DNA of 64,000 nucleotides from JABWCE01 sp964617955. Lineage in GTDB: Bacteria > Bacteroidota > Bacteroidia > NS11-12g > UBA9320. The position numbers were made by a program, and so were the translations under genes. Of this stretch, positions 52,465 to 60,681 are shown piece by piece; position 1 is the stretch's first letter; the number at the start of each line of letters is the position of its first letter. The notes under the pieces are model-generated. The model had not been told where the DNA came from and did not search any database. It saw nothing but the letters and a program-made list of their open reading frames with translations. The stretch covers positions 1 to 64,000 of the forward strand of contig CAZTXB010000002.1 in assembly GCA_964617955.1 (NCBI GenBank), read 5' to 3'.

Positions 52465-53022
52465 CTATCTAAACTCAAAACTCTTAATCATCACCCCAAT
52501 ATCTTTTTTAATAAAGGCTACCACCGGACCTACCGAATCAATGGTCGTATAACTGTTGAAATAAAGGGCTGCTCTGAAAAATCTCGATCGGTTATCTGTC
52601 AGGTAAAAGTTACATGCGCTGGCCGTTTCACCTTCAATTTCGTAAAGCACCCCACTGCGACCATTGCTGTCGGCAATTTCTGTTTCAGGGATGTCACTGG
52701 CTTTAATGGTGTGCTTAAATACCATATTTCTAGTATCGCGTATAAGGGTGTCGAGTTCGTAAGCATCCTTAAAGGTGCGGTAACTTAAATGAAGGGTGGC
52801 GTTAAAAGGCAAATAGGTGAGATTAAACCAATAGGGTTCTGTGGTGTCTACTTCCATCATGGCGTAAACCGGTTTTTGAAATGAAAACGGAACGCCATCC
52901 ACTTTCCAATCTCTGTAGGCATGTTCCGGAAAATCAATTTCAGGATATGCATGTTGTTTAGGAAGTTTAGGTTCAACGCAAGCAGCGCCCAGGAGAAGTA
53001 TGGGAATCATGTATTTTCTCAA
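52465..53022 (-). CDS. gldD: Gliding motility lipoprotein GldD
   Basis: Essential lipoprotein for gliding and type IX secretion in Flavobacterium. The 185-residue product has a lipoprotein signal MRKYMIPILLLGAAC, with lipid cysteine 15. The family pattern follows: PKQHAYPEIDFPEHAYRDW near 20, PFSFQKPVYAMMEVD near 46, NATLHLSYRTFKDAYELDTL near 72 and TASACNFYLTDNRSRFFRAALYF near 133. Its start overlaps the gldE stop by 4 bp. It is the last gene of the mutY-ssb-gldE-gldD operon, an arrangement conserved in the phylum. Confidence 0.92.
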   Translation of the reverse strand: MRKYMIPILLLGAACVEPKLPKQHAYPEIDFPEHAYRDWKVDGVPFSFQKPVYAMMEVDTTEPYWFNLTYLPFNATLHLSYRTFKDAYELDTLIRDTRNMVFKHTIKASDIPETEIADSNGRSGVLYEIEGETASACNFYLTDNRSRFFRAALYFNSYTTIDSVGPVVAFIKKDIGVMIKSFEFR

Positions 53023-54380
53023 TTCTCGTCGTTGGTTTTTTCAGGCTGAATATTAATTTTTATTTGATTAATCCGGCGTTTATCGGCGCTTTCTATCGTA
53101 AAGGTAAATGCCCCGTACTTCACCACATCTCCAATGGAGGGAATGTCTTGGGTAATTTCCATAATCAGTCCGGCCAGGGAGTCGGCATCGCCTTTTACTT
53201 CGTCGAAATAGCCCGGTTCTGCTTCGGTAATTTTAATAAAATCGTTTATAGAAACTTTTCCTTCAAACACATAATTGAGGTCGTCAAGTTTTGAATAAGT
53301 TAACTCGTCTTCATCAAATTCATCCTTAATCTCTCCGAATATTTCCTCAAGTATGTCTTCCAAAGTTACAATTCCCAAGGTTCCACCATACTCGTCGATC
53401 ACGACTGCCATATGGATTTGCTTTTCCTTGAATTCATTTAAAAGATCATCGATTTTTTTGAATTCAGGAACAAAAAAGGCAGGTCTTAGGAGGGTTTTCC
53501 AATCCAAACCTTCTGCATTGCCTACGTAGGGTAACAAGTCTTTGATATACAACACACCGATGATGCTGTCGAAGGAATCTTCGTAAATTGGGATTCGAGA
53601 ATAGCCCCATTCATTCACTTTGGTCATAAGCACTTCAAAGGAAGTATTCTGCTCAAGGGCCATGACGTCTTGTCGCGACTTCATGATTTGTTTCACGCTT
53701 ATGTTTCCAAAATTTACCAAACTTTTTAAGATGTTCTTTTCATCGGTGAGGTCTTCGTCGGAAGTAATTTCGATGGCATGGTTCAATTCCTCAAGCGACA
53801 CCGTTTGCTGTTGTGTTTCAAAGCTGCGGTCCAGAAAATCAGAACTTTTGGTCAGGGTCCAAATAAAGGGCCTAAGCAAATATTGAGAATAATACAAGGG
53901 GATGGACATTTGAAGAACCACCTTTACCGCATTTTGTGTAGCGTATATTTTCGGGGTAACTTCACTGATCAACACCACGATAAAGGTAATGAGCACCACC
54001 TCAAACAAAAATCCAGCGACAGGAAAAGCTTCCAATTGAAACAGCATATGCAAAAGGATCGAGGAGCTGATGACCACAAAAATATTGGTAAAGTTATTGA
54101 TCAGGAGTATGCTTGCGAGCAAGGTTTTTCCGGCCGATTCTTCATCCGGTTCTTTCAGAAGTTTAATCGCCATCGTAGCCGATTTCTTTTCATCATTCTC
54201 AAGCTCTGAAATATCAGAAGGAGTTAAGGAGAAAAATGCATTTTCGGCTGCCGACGTAATGGTTGAGATACCCAACATGATTAATATGACGACCAAAAAA
54301 AGAATAAGCAATCCAGGATTGTCGGCCCAGTGAGGGTTCAAGAAGGATTGTGCTACTAGACTTTGCGGTTCAGGGTCCAA
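53019..54380 (-). CDS. gldE: Gliding motility-associated protein GldE (CNNM/CBS/CorC family)
   Basis: Membrane protein related to magnesium/cobalt-efflux hemolysin-like proteins and co-occurring with GldD. In the 453-residue product an N-terminal DUF21/CNNM membrane domain occupies about residues 22-190 (STITSAAENAFFSLTPSDI and the EVTPKIYATQNA segment). Two CBS domains follow (about 215-345, SRQDVMALEQ, SRIPIYEDSFDSIIGVLYI and VVIDEYGGTLGIVTLEDILEE). A C-terminal CorC-HlyC transporter-associated domain lies at about 365-445. It is translationally coupled to gldD (4-bp overlap) and lies 20 bp after ssb. Confidence 0.93.
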   Translation of the reverse strand: MDPEPQSLVAQSFLNPHWADNPGLLILFLVVILIMLGISTITSAAENAFFSLTPSDISELENDEKKSATMAIKLLKEPDEESAGKTLLASILLINNFTNIFVVISSSILLHMLFQLEAFPVAGFLFEVVLITFIVVLISEVTPKIYATQNAVKVVLQMSIPLYYSQYLLRPFIWTLTKSSDFLDRSFETQQQTVSLEELNHAIEITSDEDLTDEKNILKSLVNFGNISVKQIMKSRQDVMALEQNTSFEVLMTKVNEWGYSRIPIYEDSFDSIIGVLYIKDLLPYVGNAEGLDWKTLLRPAFFVPEFKKIDDLLNEFKEKQIHMAVVIDEYGGTLGIVTLEDILEEIFGEIKDEFDEDELTYSKLDDLNYVFEGKVSINDFIKITEAEPGYFDEVKGDADSLAGLIMEITQDIPSIGDVVKYGAFTFTIESADKRRINQIKINIQPEKTNDEN

Positions 54381-54400
54381 TGATTTCTTAAATTGTTTGG

Positions 54401-54844
54401 TTATTCAACAGGCGTGGTATCGTTGTAATTATCTTCCCCAAAGGTTTCGGTAAATCCATCTGAAATATCGTCTGATTTTCCTTCTTCCTGCTGCGTGTCG
54501 GTTTCACTTTTGTTTCTATCTTTGTTTACGATGGTAATGTTCATCCCCCTTATTTTCTTTTGACTTCTTGCGATGCCATCTTTATCGGTCCACTGATCTG
54601 TTCTTATTTTTCCCTCCAGATAAATGGTATATCCTTTTTTTAAATATTTTTCGGCCAATTTGGCCAGGCTGTCCCATAATTCAATGTTATGCCATTCGGT
54701 TTGCCGAACTTTGTTCCCTTTCCTGTCTGTATAAACCTCGTTGGTTGCCAGTGGAAAAGAAGTCACAACTCTGTTGTTCTCCAAATACCTTACATCCGGG
54801 TCGCGCCCCAAATTGCCGAGCAAAATAACCTTATTAACCGACAT
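54401..54844 (-). CDS. ssb: Single-stranded DNA-binding protein
   Basis: OB-fold protein that coats single-stranded DNA in replication and repair. The 147-residue product has the typical start MSVNKVILLGNLGRDPDVRY, LATNEVYTDRKGN near 33, TEWHNIELWDSLAKLAEKYL near 49 and GKIRTDQWTDKDG near 78. An acidic tail follows, but the last residues (NYNDTTPVE) do not end in the DDIPF-type motif of Escherichia coli. The start codon shares one base with the mutY stop (TAATG). It lies in the mutY-ssb-gldE-gldD operon. Confidence 0.95.
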   Translation of the reverse strand: MSVNKVILLGNLGRDPDVRYLENNRVVTSFPLATNEVYTDRKGNKVRQTEWHNIELWDSLAKLAEKYLKKGYTIYLEGKIRTDQWTDKDGIARSQKKIRGMNITIVNKDRNKSETDTQQEEGKSDDISDGFTETFGEDNYNDTTPVE

Positions 54845-55923
54845 TATTCCTTTAATAATACGCTTCCAACCTCACTTTCCAAAAACTTAGTCATGATACG
54901 CGGGAGCGGATAATGATTTCTGAAAGTTTCAATTTCCACTTCAAAGATATTCTTTTTTTTAATTTGTTCGACTTCTTTTAATCTTACCACTGAGAATTGG
55001 GCCTCTATGTGTTTATGAGTCAGTATGTGCGTCATGTGTATACTACCCAGCCATTCAGTTATTGGGCCGATGGCTTCGATATGCAACAAGCGCTCTTCCA
55101 GGCTTGCCTCACCTTCGGTAATCACCAAGGGAAAGGTGTACATATTTTTCCAAATTCCGACTTCTGTGCGTTGGGTCAAGTAGGTTTTATTTTCATGAAG
55201 TACGGGCACGATAAAATGAAAATACATTTTCTGAGATTTCTTCTTTTTTATCTTTATCGGATACCGCAGGGTACTGCCATTTTTGGCTGAAAGGCAGTGG
55301 TCAAAAATTGGGCATGCATCACATTTTGGATTGACAGGTCGGCATATGAGCGACCCTAACTCCATCATGGCCTGATTGTGCATGGCCGGATTATTTTTGT
55401 TAAGCACAAGCTTTGCATAACCATCGATGATCTTTTTTCCCTTTCCTGTGTTAATAGGATTTTCAACCTCAAATAGCCTTGCCAATACCCTGGCCACATT
55501 GCCATCTACTACCGCTACCTGCTCGCCAAAGGCTATGGATGCTATGGCTGCCGCGGTATAATCGCCTACGCCTTTTAATTGCTTGAGTTTTTCATAGGTA
55601 TCCGGAAAGTGACCTCCGAGATCGTTCTGAATATACTTTGCTGCAGAAAGCAAATTTCTGGCGCGGGAATAGTAGCCCAGTCCTTGCCAAAGTTTGAGTA
55701 CTTCAGTTTCAGTGGCGTCAGCCAAGATTCTAAGTTCAGGAAATCTGCTTAAAAATTTTTCGAAGTAAGGCGTTCCTTGAGCAACCTGGGTTTGCTGAAG
55801 AATGATTTCTGAAAGCCAGATGGAATAAGGGTCTCTATTGGTTCGCCAAGGCATGGTTCGGGCATTGAGTTTATACCAAAGCGTTAAACTTTCTATTAAC
55901 TTGCTAATGTCTGACACGCTCAT
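54844..55923 (-). CDS. mutY: A/G-specific adenine DNA glycosylase
   Basis: Removes adenine mispaired with 8-oxoguanine. The 359-residue protein has the catalytic glutamate in WLSEIILQQTQVAQG near residue 37 and the helix-hairpin-helix KLKQLKGVGDYTAAAIASIA near 112. The catalytic aspartate lies in VAVVDGNVARVLAR near 138. The four cluster cysteines are in CRPVNPKCDACPIFDHC near 194 (C-x6-C-x2-C-x5-C). A C-terminal NUDIX-like domain (about 230-355) recognises 8-oxoguanine. It heads the mutY-ssb-gldE-gldD operon and is divergent from the HU gene. Confidence 0.95.
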   Translation of the reverse strand: MSVSDISKLIESLTLWYKLNARTMPWRTNRDPYSIWLSEIILQQTQVAQGTPYFEKFLSRFPELRILADATETEVLKLWQGLGYYSRARNLLSAAKYIQNDLGGHFPDTYEKLKQLKGVGDYTAAAIASIAFGEQVAVVDGNVARVLARLFEVENPINTGKGKKIIDGYAKLVLNKNNPAMHNQAMMELGSLICRPVNPKCDACPIFDHCLSAKNGSTLRYPIKIKKKKSQKMYFHFIVPVLHENKTYLTQRTEVGIWKNMYTFPLVITEGEASLEERLLHIEAIGPITEWLGSIHMTHILTHKHIEAQFSVVRLKEVEQIKKKNIFEVEIETFRNHYPLPRIMTKFLESEVGSVLLKE

Positions 55924-56056
55924 TAGATATATGTAATTCTTGCCTTCTGCATCTCCTGCAAAAAAATTTTAAAAAAAAATGATATAGCGGCTTACTGCGC
56001 TTGTTTCTTATTATTTTTTTCAGTTTGTTTGCAGACCTATTAAAAAATAAAACGAT

Positions 56057-56365
56057 ATGACCAAAGCAGATGTAATCAATGAAATAGCAGAGAAGACCGG
56101 AATTGAGAAAATTGCCGTTCAAGAAACTGTTGAGAGTTTTTTTAAAGTTGTCAAAAACGCGATGAACGATGGCGACAATGTTTATTTTAGAGGTTTTGGA
56201 AGCTTCATTCTTAAAAAACGTGCGAAAAAAGTAGCAAGGAATATTTCCAAAAATACCCAGCTTACCATTCCTGAGCATTTTATTCCAAAATTCAAACCTG
56301 CTAAGGTGTTTATCGAAAAAATCAAGAAAAGCGAAAAAGTAAAGTCAAAGGCTGTTTCTGCTTAA
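56057..56365 (+). CDS. HU-family DNA-binding protein
   Basis: Nucleoid protein that bends DNA. The 102-residue product has the HU start MTKADVINEIAEKTGI, and the arm region GDNVYFRGFGSFILKKRAKKVARNISKN near residues 37-65, with a C-terminal stretch rich in lysine after PAKVFIEKIKK. The family core is about 90 residues; the extra tail of about 12 residues is basic. It heads a run of six genes on the plus strand and diverges from mutY, an arrangement seen widely in Bacteroidota. Confidence 0.94.
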   Translation: MTKADVINEIAEKTGIEKIAVQETVESFFKVVKNAMNDGDNVYFRGFGSFILKKRAKKVARNISKNTQLTIPEHFIPKFKPAKVFIEKIKKSEKVKSKAVSA

Positions 56366-56379
56366 TTAATAAGTAAAAC

Positions 56380-57111
56380 TTGTCTTTTCTTAAAAATAAT
56401 AAAAAGCAATTGTTCCTCACCGGAATAATTGCTTTTTTGTTTTTGATAATTTTTATAGCCGGTTACAAATCAAACAAGGCATCGTACGACAAGCCTATCG
56501 TGGAAAGTAAGGAAGGCACAACAAAAGTCGACATCCATTCACTCCTTCACGAATTTTCCGGTTCTAACTCCGAGATTAATTCCACTCTTGAAAGTCTTGA
56601 AAAGGATTCCTTAAACCCGGAGGCAATTGATTTGCTTGAAAAAGCAGGGGAAATTAACAACATCGACTTGTTTAAGGCTTACGCCTTTTATCTCAAAGGG
56701 ATTATGAATAAAGATACTTCCCTGCTGTTAAAAGCAGGCCATCTGTTTTTCGAAACCGGAACCCATGATATGGACTCAAACAGGGATAAGTCGGTTTATG
56801 GAGTGTATGCCATCAGAGCTTGTGACAGGGTGTTAAGCATCGACGATAAGAACATAAATGCCCTTGTAATTAAAGGGACTTCGATTGTTTATTTTGGAGG
56901 AGCCCCTATGCAGGGAGTTGGCTTGCTCAAACAAGCCGAAAGTATTGATTCGAACCATCTAAACACCCAACATCATTTAATGCTTCTCGATTTACAAAGT
57001 GGCCAATATAATTTTGCTATTAAACGATTAAAAAAATTAGTACATTTGCAGCCCCAAAATCAGCAGTATGCCGATTTGCTTTTAAGGTTAGAAACACAAC
57101 AAATTAAGTAA
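56380..57111 (+). CDS. Membrane-anchored TPR-type protein upstream of rng
   Basis: The 243-residue product probably starts at the TTG at 56380, 14 bp after the HU stop; the first ATG is far inside and would remove the membrane segment. One transmembrane helix covers about residues 11-28, with the rest periplasmic or cytoplasmic. Residues about 80-240 are helical and include TPR-like units (LFKAYAFYLKGIMNKDTSLL, AIRACDRVLSIDDKNINALV, LMLLDLQSGQYNFAIKRLKKL). It sits between HU and a COX24-like gene. Function is unknown. Confidence 0.75.
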   Translation: MSFLKNNKKQLFLTGIIAFLFLIIFIAGYKSNKASYDKPIVESKEGTTKVDIHSLLHEFSGSNSEINSTLESLEKDSLNPEAIDLLEKAGEINNIDLFKAYAFYLKGIMNKDTSLLLKAGHLFFETGTHDMDSNRDKSVYGVYAIRACDRVLSIDDKNINALVIKGTSIVYFGGAPMQGVGLLKQAESIDSNHLNTQHHLMLLDLQSGQYNFAIKRLKKLVHLQPQNQQYADLLLRLETQQIK

Positions 57112-57119
57112 AAATATTT

Positions 57120-57209
57120 ATGCCAAGCGGAAAGAAAAGAAAACGCCACAAGATCGCAACTCACAAGCGCAAAAAAAGACTAAGAAAAAATCGTCATAAG
57201 AAAAAGTAA
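57120..57209 (+). CDS. AURKAIP1/COX24-domain small ribosomal protein (bS22/mS38-like)
   Basis: A 29-residue, extremely basic protein (about two thirds Lys, Arg or His) starting at the ATG at 57120, 8 bp after the TPR gene. It contains MPSGKKRKRHKIATHKRKKR and then LRKNRHKKK. This is the COX24/AURKAIP1 pattern, known as bS22 in mycobacterial ribosomes and mS38 in mitochondria, where it binds the small-subunit rRNA. Too short for standard gene finders but in a gene-dense operon with rng, and homologous proteins occur at the same position in other Bacteroidota. Confidence 0.82.
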   Translation: MPSGKKRKRHKIATHKRKKRLRKNRHKKK

Positions 57210-57224
57210 TAAATAATTCATAAA

Positions 57225-58775
57225 GTGGCTAACGAACTCTATATAGAAGTAACGCCGCAGGATGAAAAAATTGCTTTTTTACAAGACAAAAGACTCACCG
57301 AATTTTATCAGGAAAAGAAAGGTAAACACGTTGTAGTCGGAGATATTTTTGTTGGGACGGTAAGAAAAATTTTGCCGGGCAATAATGCTGCTTTTCTCGA
57401 CATAGGTTTAGACAAGGATGCCTTCGTGCATTACTCTGATTTAGGCCCTAATATCAAGTCTTTTGCAAAGTTTTCCAGAACGGGATTTCAAGGTGGACTA
57501 AGGGGGAATGGACTCGAAAAATTTCAATTCGAGCCTGAGACTTTAAAAACCGGAAATATTTCTGAGGTTTTAAAAAGAAACCAACAAATTCTCGTTCAGA
57601 TTTTAAAGGAACCCATTTCATCCAAGGGCCCAAGAGTGACTGCCGAAATTACGGTAGCAGGCTCGTATTGTATACTCATCCCGCTCTCTAATCATGTCAA
57701 CATTTCTAAAAAAATTGTTGAAAGACAAGAGCGCAATAGGCTCAAAGCCTTAACTCACGAACTCAAACCAGACAATTTTGGAATAGTGGTGCGAACCGCT
57801 GCTCAAAATGTAAGTGAGGAAATACTCAAAAAAGACATTGAGGACCTTCTCGCACGCTGGAATGGGATGGTGGCACAACTTAAAACAGCCAAGCCTGGTG
57901 ATAAGGTTTTAGGAGAACCTTCCTTTTCTATTTCTGTGGTTCGGGATTTTCTTGGTATGGGCCTTACAGGCATCTATACCAATGACCAGGAAAACTTCAA
58001 GCAAATTGAAAATTATTTACAAAACTCTCGCTCACCGGCCATTGGCAATCTTCGACTGCACAAAAGCAATGTGTCCCTGTTTGAGCACTTTGGTATAAAC
58101 AAACAGCTTAAAACCAGTTTTGGCAAATCTGTTTCTTTTTCAAATGGAGCCTATTTGGTGATAGAGCATACCGAAGCCCTTCACGTTATAGACGTGAACA
58201 GCGGATCGCACAGCAACAAGGAAAATTCACAAGAAACCAATGCCCTGCAAATAAACCTCGATGCCGCAAATGAAATTGCACGTCAGGTTAAACTTAGGGA
58301 CATGGGTGGAATTATTGTTATTGATTTTATTGACACCAAAGACAATGCCAACAAAAAGAAAATAGTTTCGGCTCTGGTGGCTGCTATGAAAAATGACAAG
58401 GCCAGCCATACGGTATTGCCCATGAGTCGATTTTGCCTTGTGCAACTGACCCGTGAAAGGGTAAGACCTGAAACCAATATCGCAACGGAGGAAAAATGCC
58501 CCATGTGCAAGGGTTCGGGTTATGTAAGTTCGTCACAAAATATTGAAGACGACATCGAATCGTCGGTTAAATACCTTGCCCATAGTCTGAATATCAAAAA
58601 AGTGAAATTGGTTACCCATCCTTTTCTTGCCGCCTACTTTACAAGGGGATTGATTTCCCGCAGAATAAAATGGCTCTTTGAGTATAAAATAAAGGTAAAA
58701 CTTGTTGCCGATCCTGCTTTACATTATGGAGAATTTCATATTTTTGATAGTCACGATGAAGAAATTATACTCTAA
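57225..58775 (+). CDS. rng: Ribonuclease E/G family endoribonuclease
   Basis: Metal-dependent endoribonuclease for rRNA 5' end maturation and mRNA decay. The 516-residue protein starts at GTG (57225). An S1 domain occupies about residues 35-130 (DIFVGTVRKILPGNNAAFLDIG). The DNase I-like catalytic block includes LHVIDVNSGSHSNKEN near 323 and RDMGGIIVIDFIDTKDN near 360 with the magnesium aspartates. The zinc-link motif CPMCKGSGYV near 425 closes the core. No long C-terminal degradosome scaffold is present, so it is RNase G-like. It lies 15 bp after the COX24-like gene. Confidence 0.94.
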   Translation: MANELYIEVTPQDEKIAFLQDKRLTEFYQEKKGKHVVVGDIFVGTVRKILPGNNAAFLDIGLDKDAFVHYSDLGPNIKSFAKFSRTGFQGGLRGNGLEKFQFEPETLKTGNISEVLKRNQQILVQILKEPISSKGPRVTAEITVAGSYCILIPLSNHVNISKKIVERQERNRLKALTHELKPDNFGIVVRTAAQNVSEEILKKDIEDLLARWNGMVAQLKTAKPGDKVLGEPSFSISVVRDFLGMGLTGIYTNDQENFKQIENYLQNSRSPAIGNLRLHKSNVSLFEHFGINKQLKTSFGKSVSFSNGAYLVIEHTEALHVIDVNSGSHSNKENSQETNALQINLDAANEIARQVKLRDMGGIIVIDFIDTKDNANKKKIVSALVAAMKNDKASHTVLPMSRFCLVQLTRERVRPETNIATEEKCPMCKGSGYVSSSQNIEDDIESSVKYLAHSLNIKKVKLVTHPFLAAYFTRGLISRRIKWLFEYKIKVKLVADPALHYGEFHIFDSHDEEIIL

Positions 58776-58785
58776 TTGTTAAAAT

Positions 58786-59778
58786 ATGTTTAAAAATATC
58801 CTGATCATAGCGGCCTTTCTTAGTTTAGTTGCCTGTGTTCCTCAGCGCAAGTTTGCCGATCTGGAATCTAAATATGAAACTTTAAATTCTGAAAAAATAA
58901 ATCTGGACTCCCTCTACCTCAAGGTAAGTACCCAATACGAGAATTTATTAAAGTCGAATGGTGAACTGGCCGAAGATTATAGAAAACTTGGGGAGGACTT
59001 CAAGGAAATAGAAAGTCTGCACGCACGCGTTAAAAAAGCCTATGATGAATTAACCATCACCTACGAAAAGCGTTTGGCCTCTGAACTCATGACCAAGGAT
59101 GAATTAAAGAAGAGCTTGAGAGAACTTGAAGCTAAACTTGCCAAAAGAGAACTCGAACTCAATGAAAAGGAAGCCAGTCTGATTCGAAAAGAGGAAGAAA
59201 CCAGAAAGTTAGGTGCCGAGGTTTCCACCATCGAAAAAAGCCTAAAGGACAGAGAAGCGAGGGTGAAAGAACTTGAACTGTTGGTTAAACAAAAAGACGA
59301 AAGTGTAAATAAGCTAAAGGAAACTTTGACCAATGCGCTTTTGGGCTATAAGGAAAGTGGCTTAACCGTTACCTCCAAGGACGGAAAAGTTTACGTGTCG
59401 GTCGACGAGAAACTTTTGTTTCAGTCAGGGAAAGTGGATGTAGATCCCAACGGAAGAAAAGCCTTACTAAAACTCTGTGAGACCCTTAAAGGAAGCACCG
59501 ATTTCGATATTCTCATAGAAGGTCATACCGATAATGTACCTATAAAAACGGCGCGATTTGAAGACAATTGGGATTTGAGTGTGCTTCGGGCAACTGCCAT
59601 CACAAGAATCATGATCAACGAAGGTAAAATTGATCCGAAAAAAATCATACCTGCCGGACGTGGACAATACTTCCCCGTCGATTCCCACGATTCAAAAGAG
59701 GCCAGGGCTAAAAACAGAAGAATTGAAATAATTCTTTCGCCAAGCCTGCAGGCCATTATGGATATTTTAAAAAAATAA
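58786..59778 (+). CDS. OmpA-family lipoprotein with coiled-coil spacer
   Basis: The 330-residue product has a signal peptide ending LSLVAC, with lipid cysteine near 17. A long coiled coil rich in Glu/Lys/Leu covers about residues 22-190 (KKSLRELEAKLAKRELELNE, SLKDREARVKELELLVKQ). The C-terminal OmpA domain (about 200-325) shows DILIEGHTDNVPIKTARFED, LSVLRATAITRIMINEG and AKNRRIEIILS, the peptidoglycan-binding pattern. It is probably outer-membrane-anchored with the OmpA domain reaching the cell wall. It lies 10 bp after rng and 3 bp before rlmH. Confidence 0.9.
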   Translation: MFKNILIIAAFLSLVACVPQRKFADLESKYETLNSEKINLDSLYLKVSTQYENLLKSNGELAEDYRKLGEDFKEIESLHARVKKAYDELTITYEKRLASELMTKDELKKSLRELEAKLAKRELELNEKEASLIRKEEETRKLGAEVSTIEKSLKDREARVKELELLVKQKDESVNKLKETLTNALLGYKESGLTVTSKDGKVYVSVDEKLLFQSGKVDVDPNGRKALLKLCETLKGSTDFDILIEGHTDNVPIKTARFEDNWDLSVLRATAITRIMINEGKIDPKKIIPAGRGQYFPVDSHDSKEARAKNRRIEIILSPSLQAIMDILKK

Positions 59779-59781
59779 AAT

Positions 59782-60255
59782 TTGAAAGTAAAGCTTTTGG
59801 TGATAGGGCCTACTCAAAGCGATTGGTTGATAAATGGAATTGAGGAATACAAAAAACGATTGGCCCACTATATCCCTTTCGAAATCATAGAACTCCCAAA
59901 CATTAAAAACAAAGCTGGTTGGACTGAAGAGAAATTAAAGCTGGCCGAATGTATAGAATTTGAAAAACGCCTTGAAAAGGAAGACAGCCCGGTTGCACTC
60001 GATGAAAAGGGTAAACAGTTGGGTTCTGTAGATTTTTCGGAGTACCTGCAAAAAAAAATGAACCTGGGTGTAAAGTCAATCGTATTTATTGTGGGTGGCG
60101 CTTTTGGCATACATGACCGCCTCTTAAACAGATGCCATGACAGAATTTCACTGTCAAGCATGACTTTTTCGCATCAGATGGTAAGGCTTATATTCTCCGA
60201 GCAGTTATACAGAGGCTTAAGCATTTTGAAAAATGAGAAATACCATCATAAATAA
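59782..60255 (+). CDS. rlmH: 23S rRNA pseudouridine-1915 N3-methyltransferase
   Basis: SPOUT enzyme that methylates pseudouridine 1915 in helix 69 of 23S rRNA. The 157-residue product uses the TTG at 59782 as start, giving MKVKLLVIGPTQSDWLI; no ATG is nearby. Motifs are IVFIVGGAFGIHDRLLNR near residue 97 and LSSMTFSHQMVRLIFSEQLY near 121, with the conserved terminal YHH. Length is exactly that of the family. It follows the OmpA gene by 3 bp and closes the HU-to-rlmH run. Confidence 0.95.
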   Translation: MKVKLLVIGPTQSDWLINGIEEYKKRLAHYIPFEIIELPNIKNKAGWTEEKLKLAECIEFEKRLEKEDSPVALDEKGKQLGSVDFSEYLQKKMNLGVKSIVFIVGGAFGIHDRLLNRCHDRISLSSMTFSHQMVRLIFSEQLYRGLSILKNEKYHHK

Positions 60256-60303
60256 GTCAGAATTTGTATGTGTATAAGTTATGAATAAAAATTTGGTAAG
60301 ATT

Positions 60304-60335
60304 TTTGCAAACAAAACGTTATAATTATACGTTTG
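60304..60335 (+). promoter_or_regulatory. Promoter of the 80-residue protein gene
   Basis: TTTG at 60304-60307, a 20-bp spacer and TACGTTTG at 60328-60335. Both boxes match the Bacteroidota consensus. The start codon is 60 bp beyond the -7 box, giving a leader of about 50 bases, unusually long for this window. Confidence 0.7.
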
Positions 60336-60395
60336 ACGAATATTAAAGATTAGGAATACTAACAATTTTAAGAGAAGAATATAATACAAGAAGTT

Positions 60396-60638
60396 ATGGC
60401 AAAAGTTATAGATGAAAAAGGTAAAGTGGGGAGGCCTTCAACTAAGCCGGTTGAAAAAAGAAAAGCATACTACGTAAACGTGGTTGTAAAAAACCCTCAT
60501 TTAGGCACAGTTAGCAATGTTTTAGTAAGCAGGGATTCAAAAAGTGAAGCCATGTTTTTATTGAGAAGAAGTTCCCAGGGAAGCGATTATCTCGGTTATT
60601 GGGACGGTAAATCCTACGTAAAGGAAAATCTGAATTAA
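60396..60638 (+). CDS. Small conserved-looking basic protein, unknown function
   Basis: The 80-residue product (MAKVIDEKGKVGRPSTKPVEK...) has a basic N-terminal tail with a GRPSTK segment resembling half an AT-hook. A compact middle follows (KAYYVNVVVKNPHLGTVSNV, then SKSEAMFLLRRSSQGSDYLG). No signal peptide or cysteines. It has its own consensus promoter 60 bp upstream and a strong terminator 17 bp after the stop, so it is monocistronic and probably well expressed. A nucleic-acid-binding role is a guess from composition only. Confidence 0.75.
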   Translation: MAKVIDEKGKVGRPSTKPVEKRKAYYVNVVVKNPHLGTVSNVLVSRDSKSEAMFLLRRSSQGSDYLGYWDGKSYVKENLN

Positions 60639-60654
60639 AAAAATCGAATCATAA

Positions 60655-60676
60655 AGCACCTTCAGGTGCTTTTTTT
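60655..60676 (+). terminator. Rho-independent terminator after the 80-residue protein gene
   Basis: AGCACC (60655-60660), loop TTCA, GGTGCT (60665-60670), then six T residues. The TTG start of the following MFS gene is only 6 bp further. Confidence 0.85.
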
Positions 60677-60681
60677 ATATA

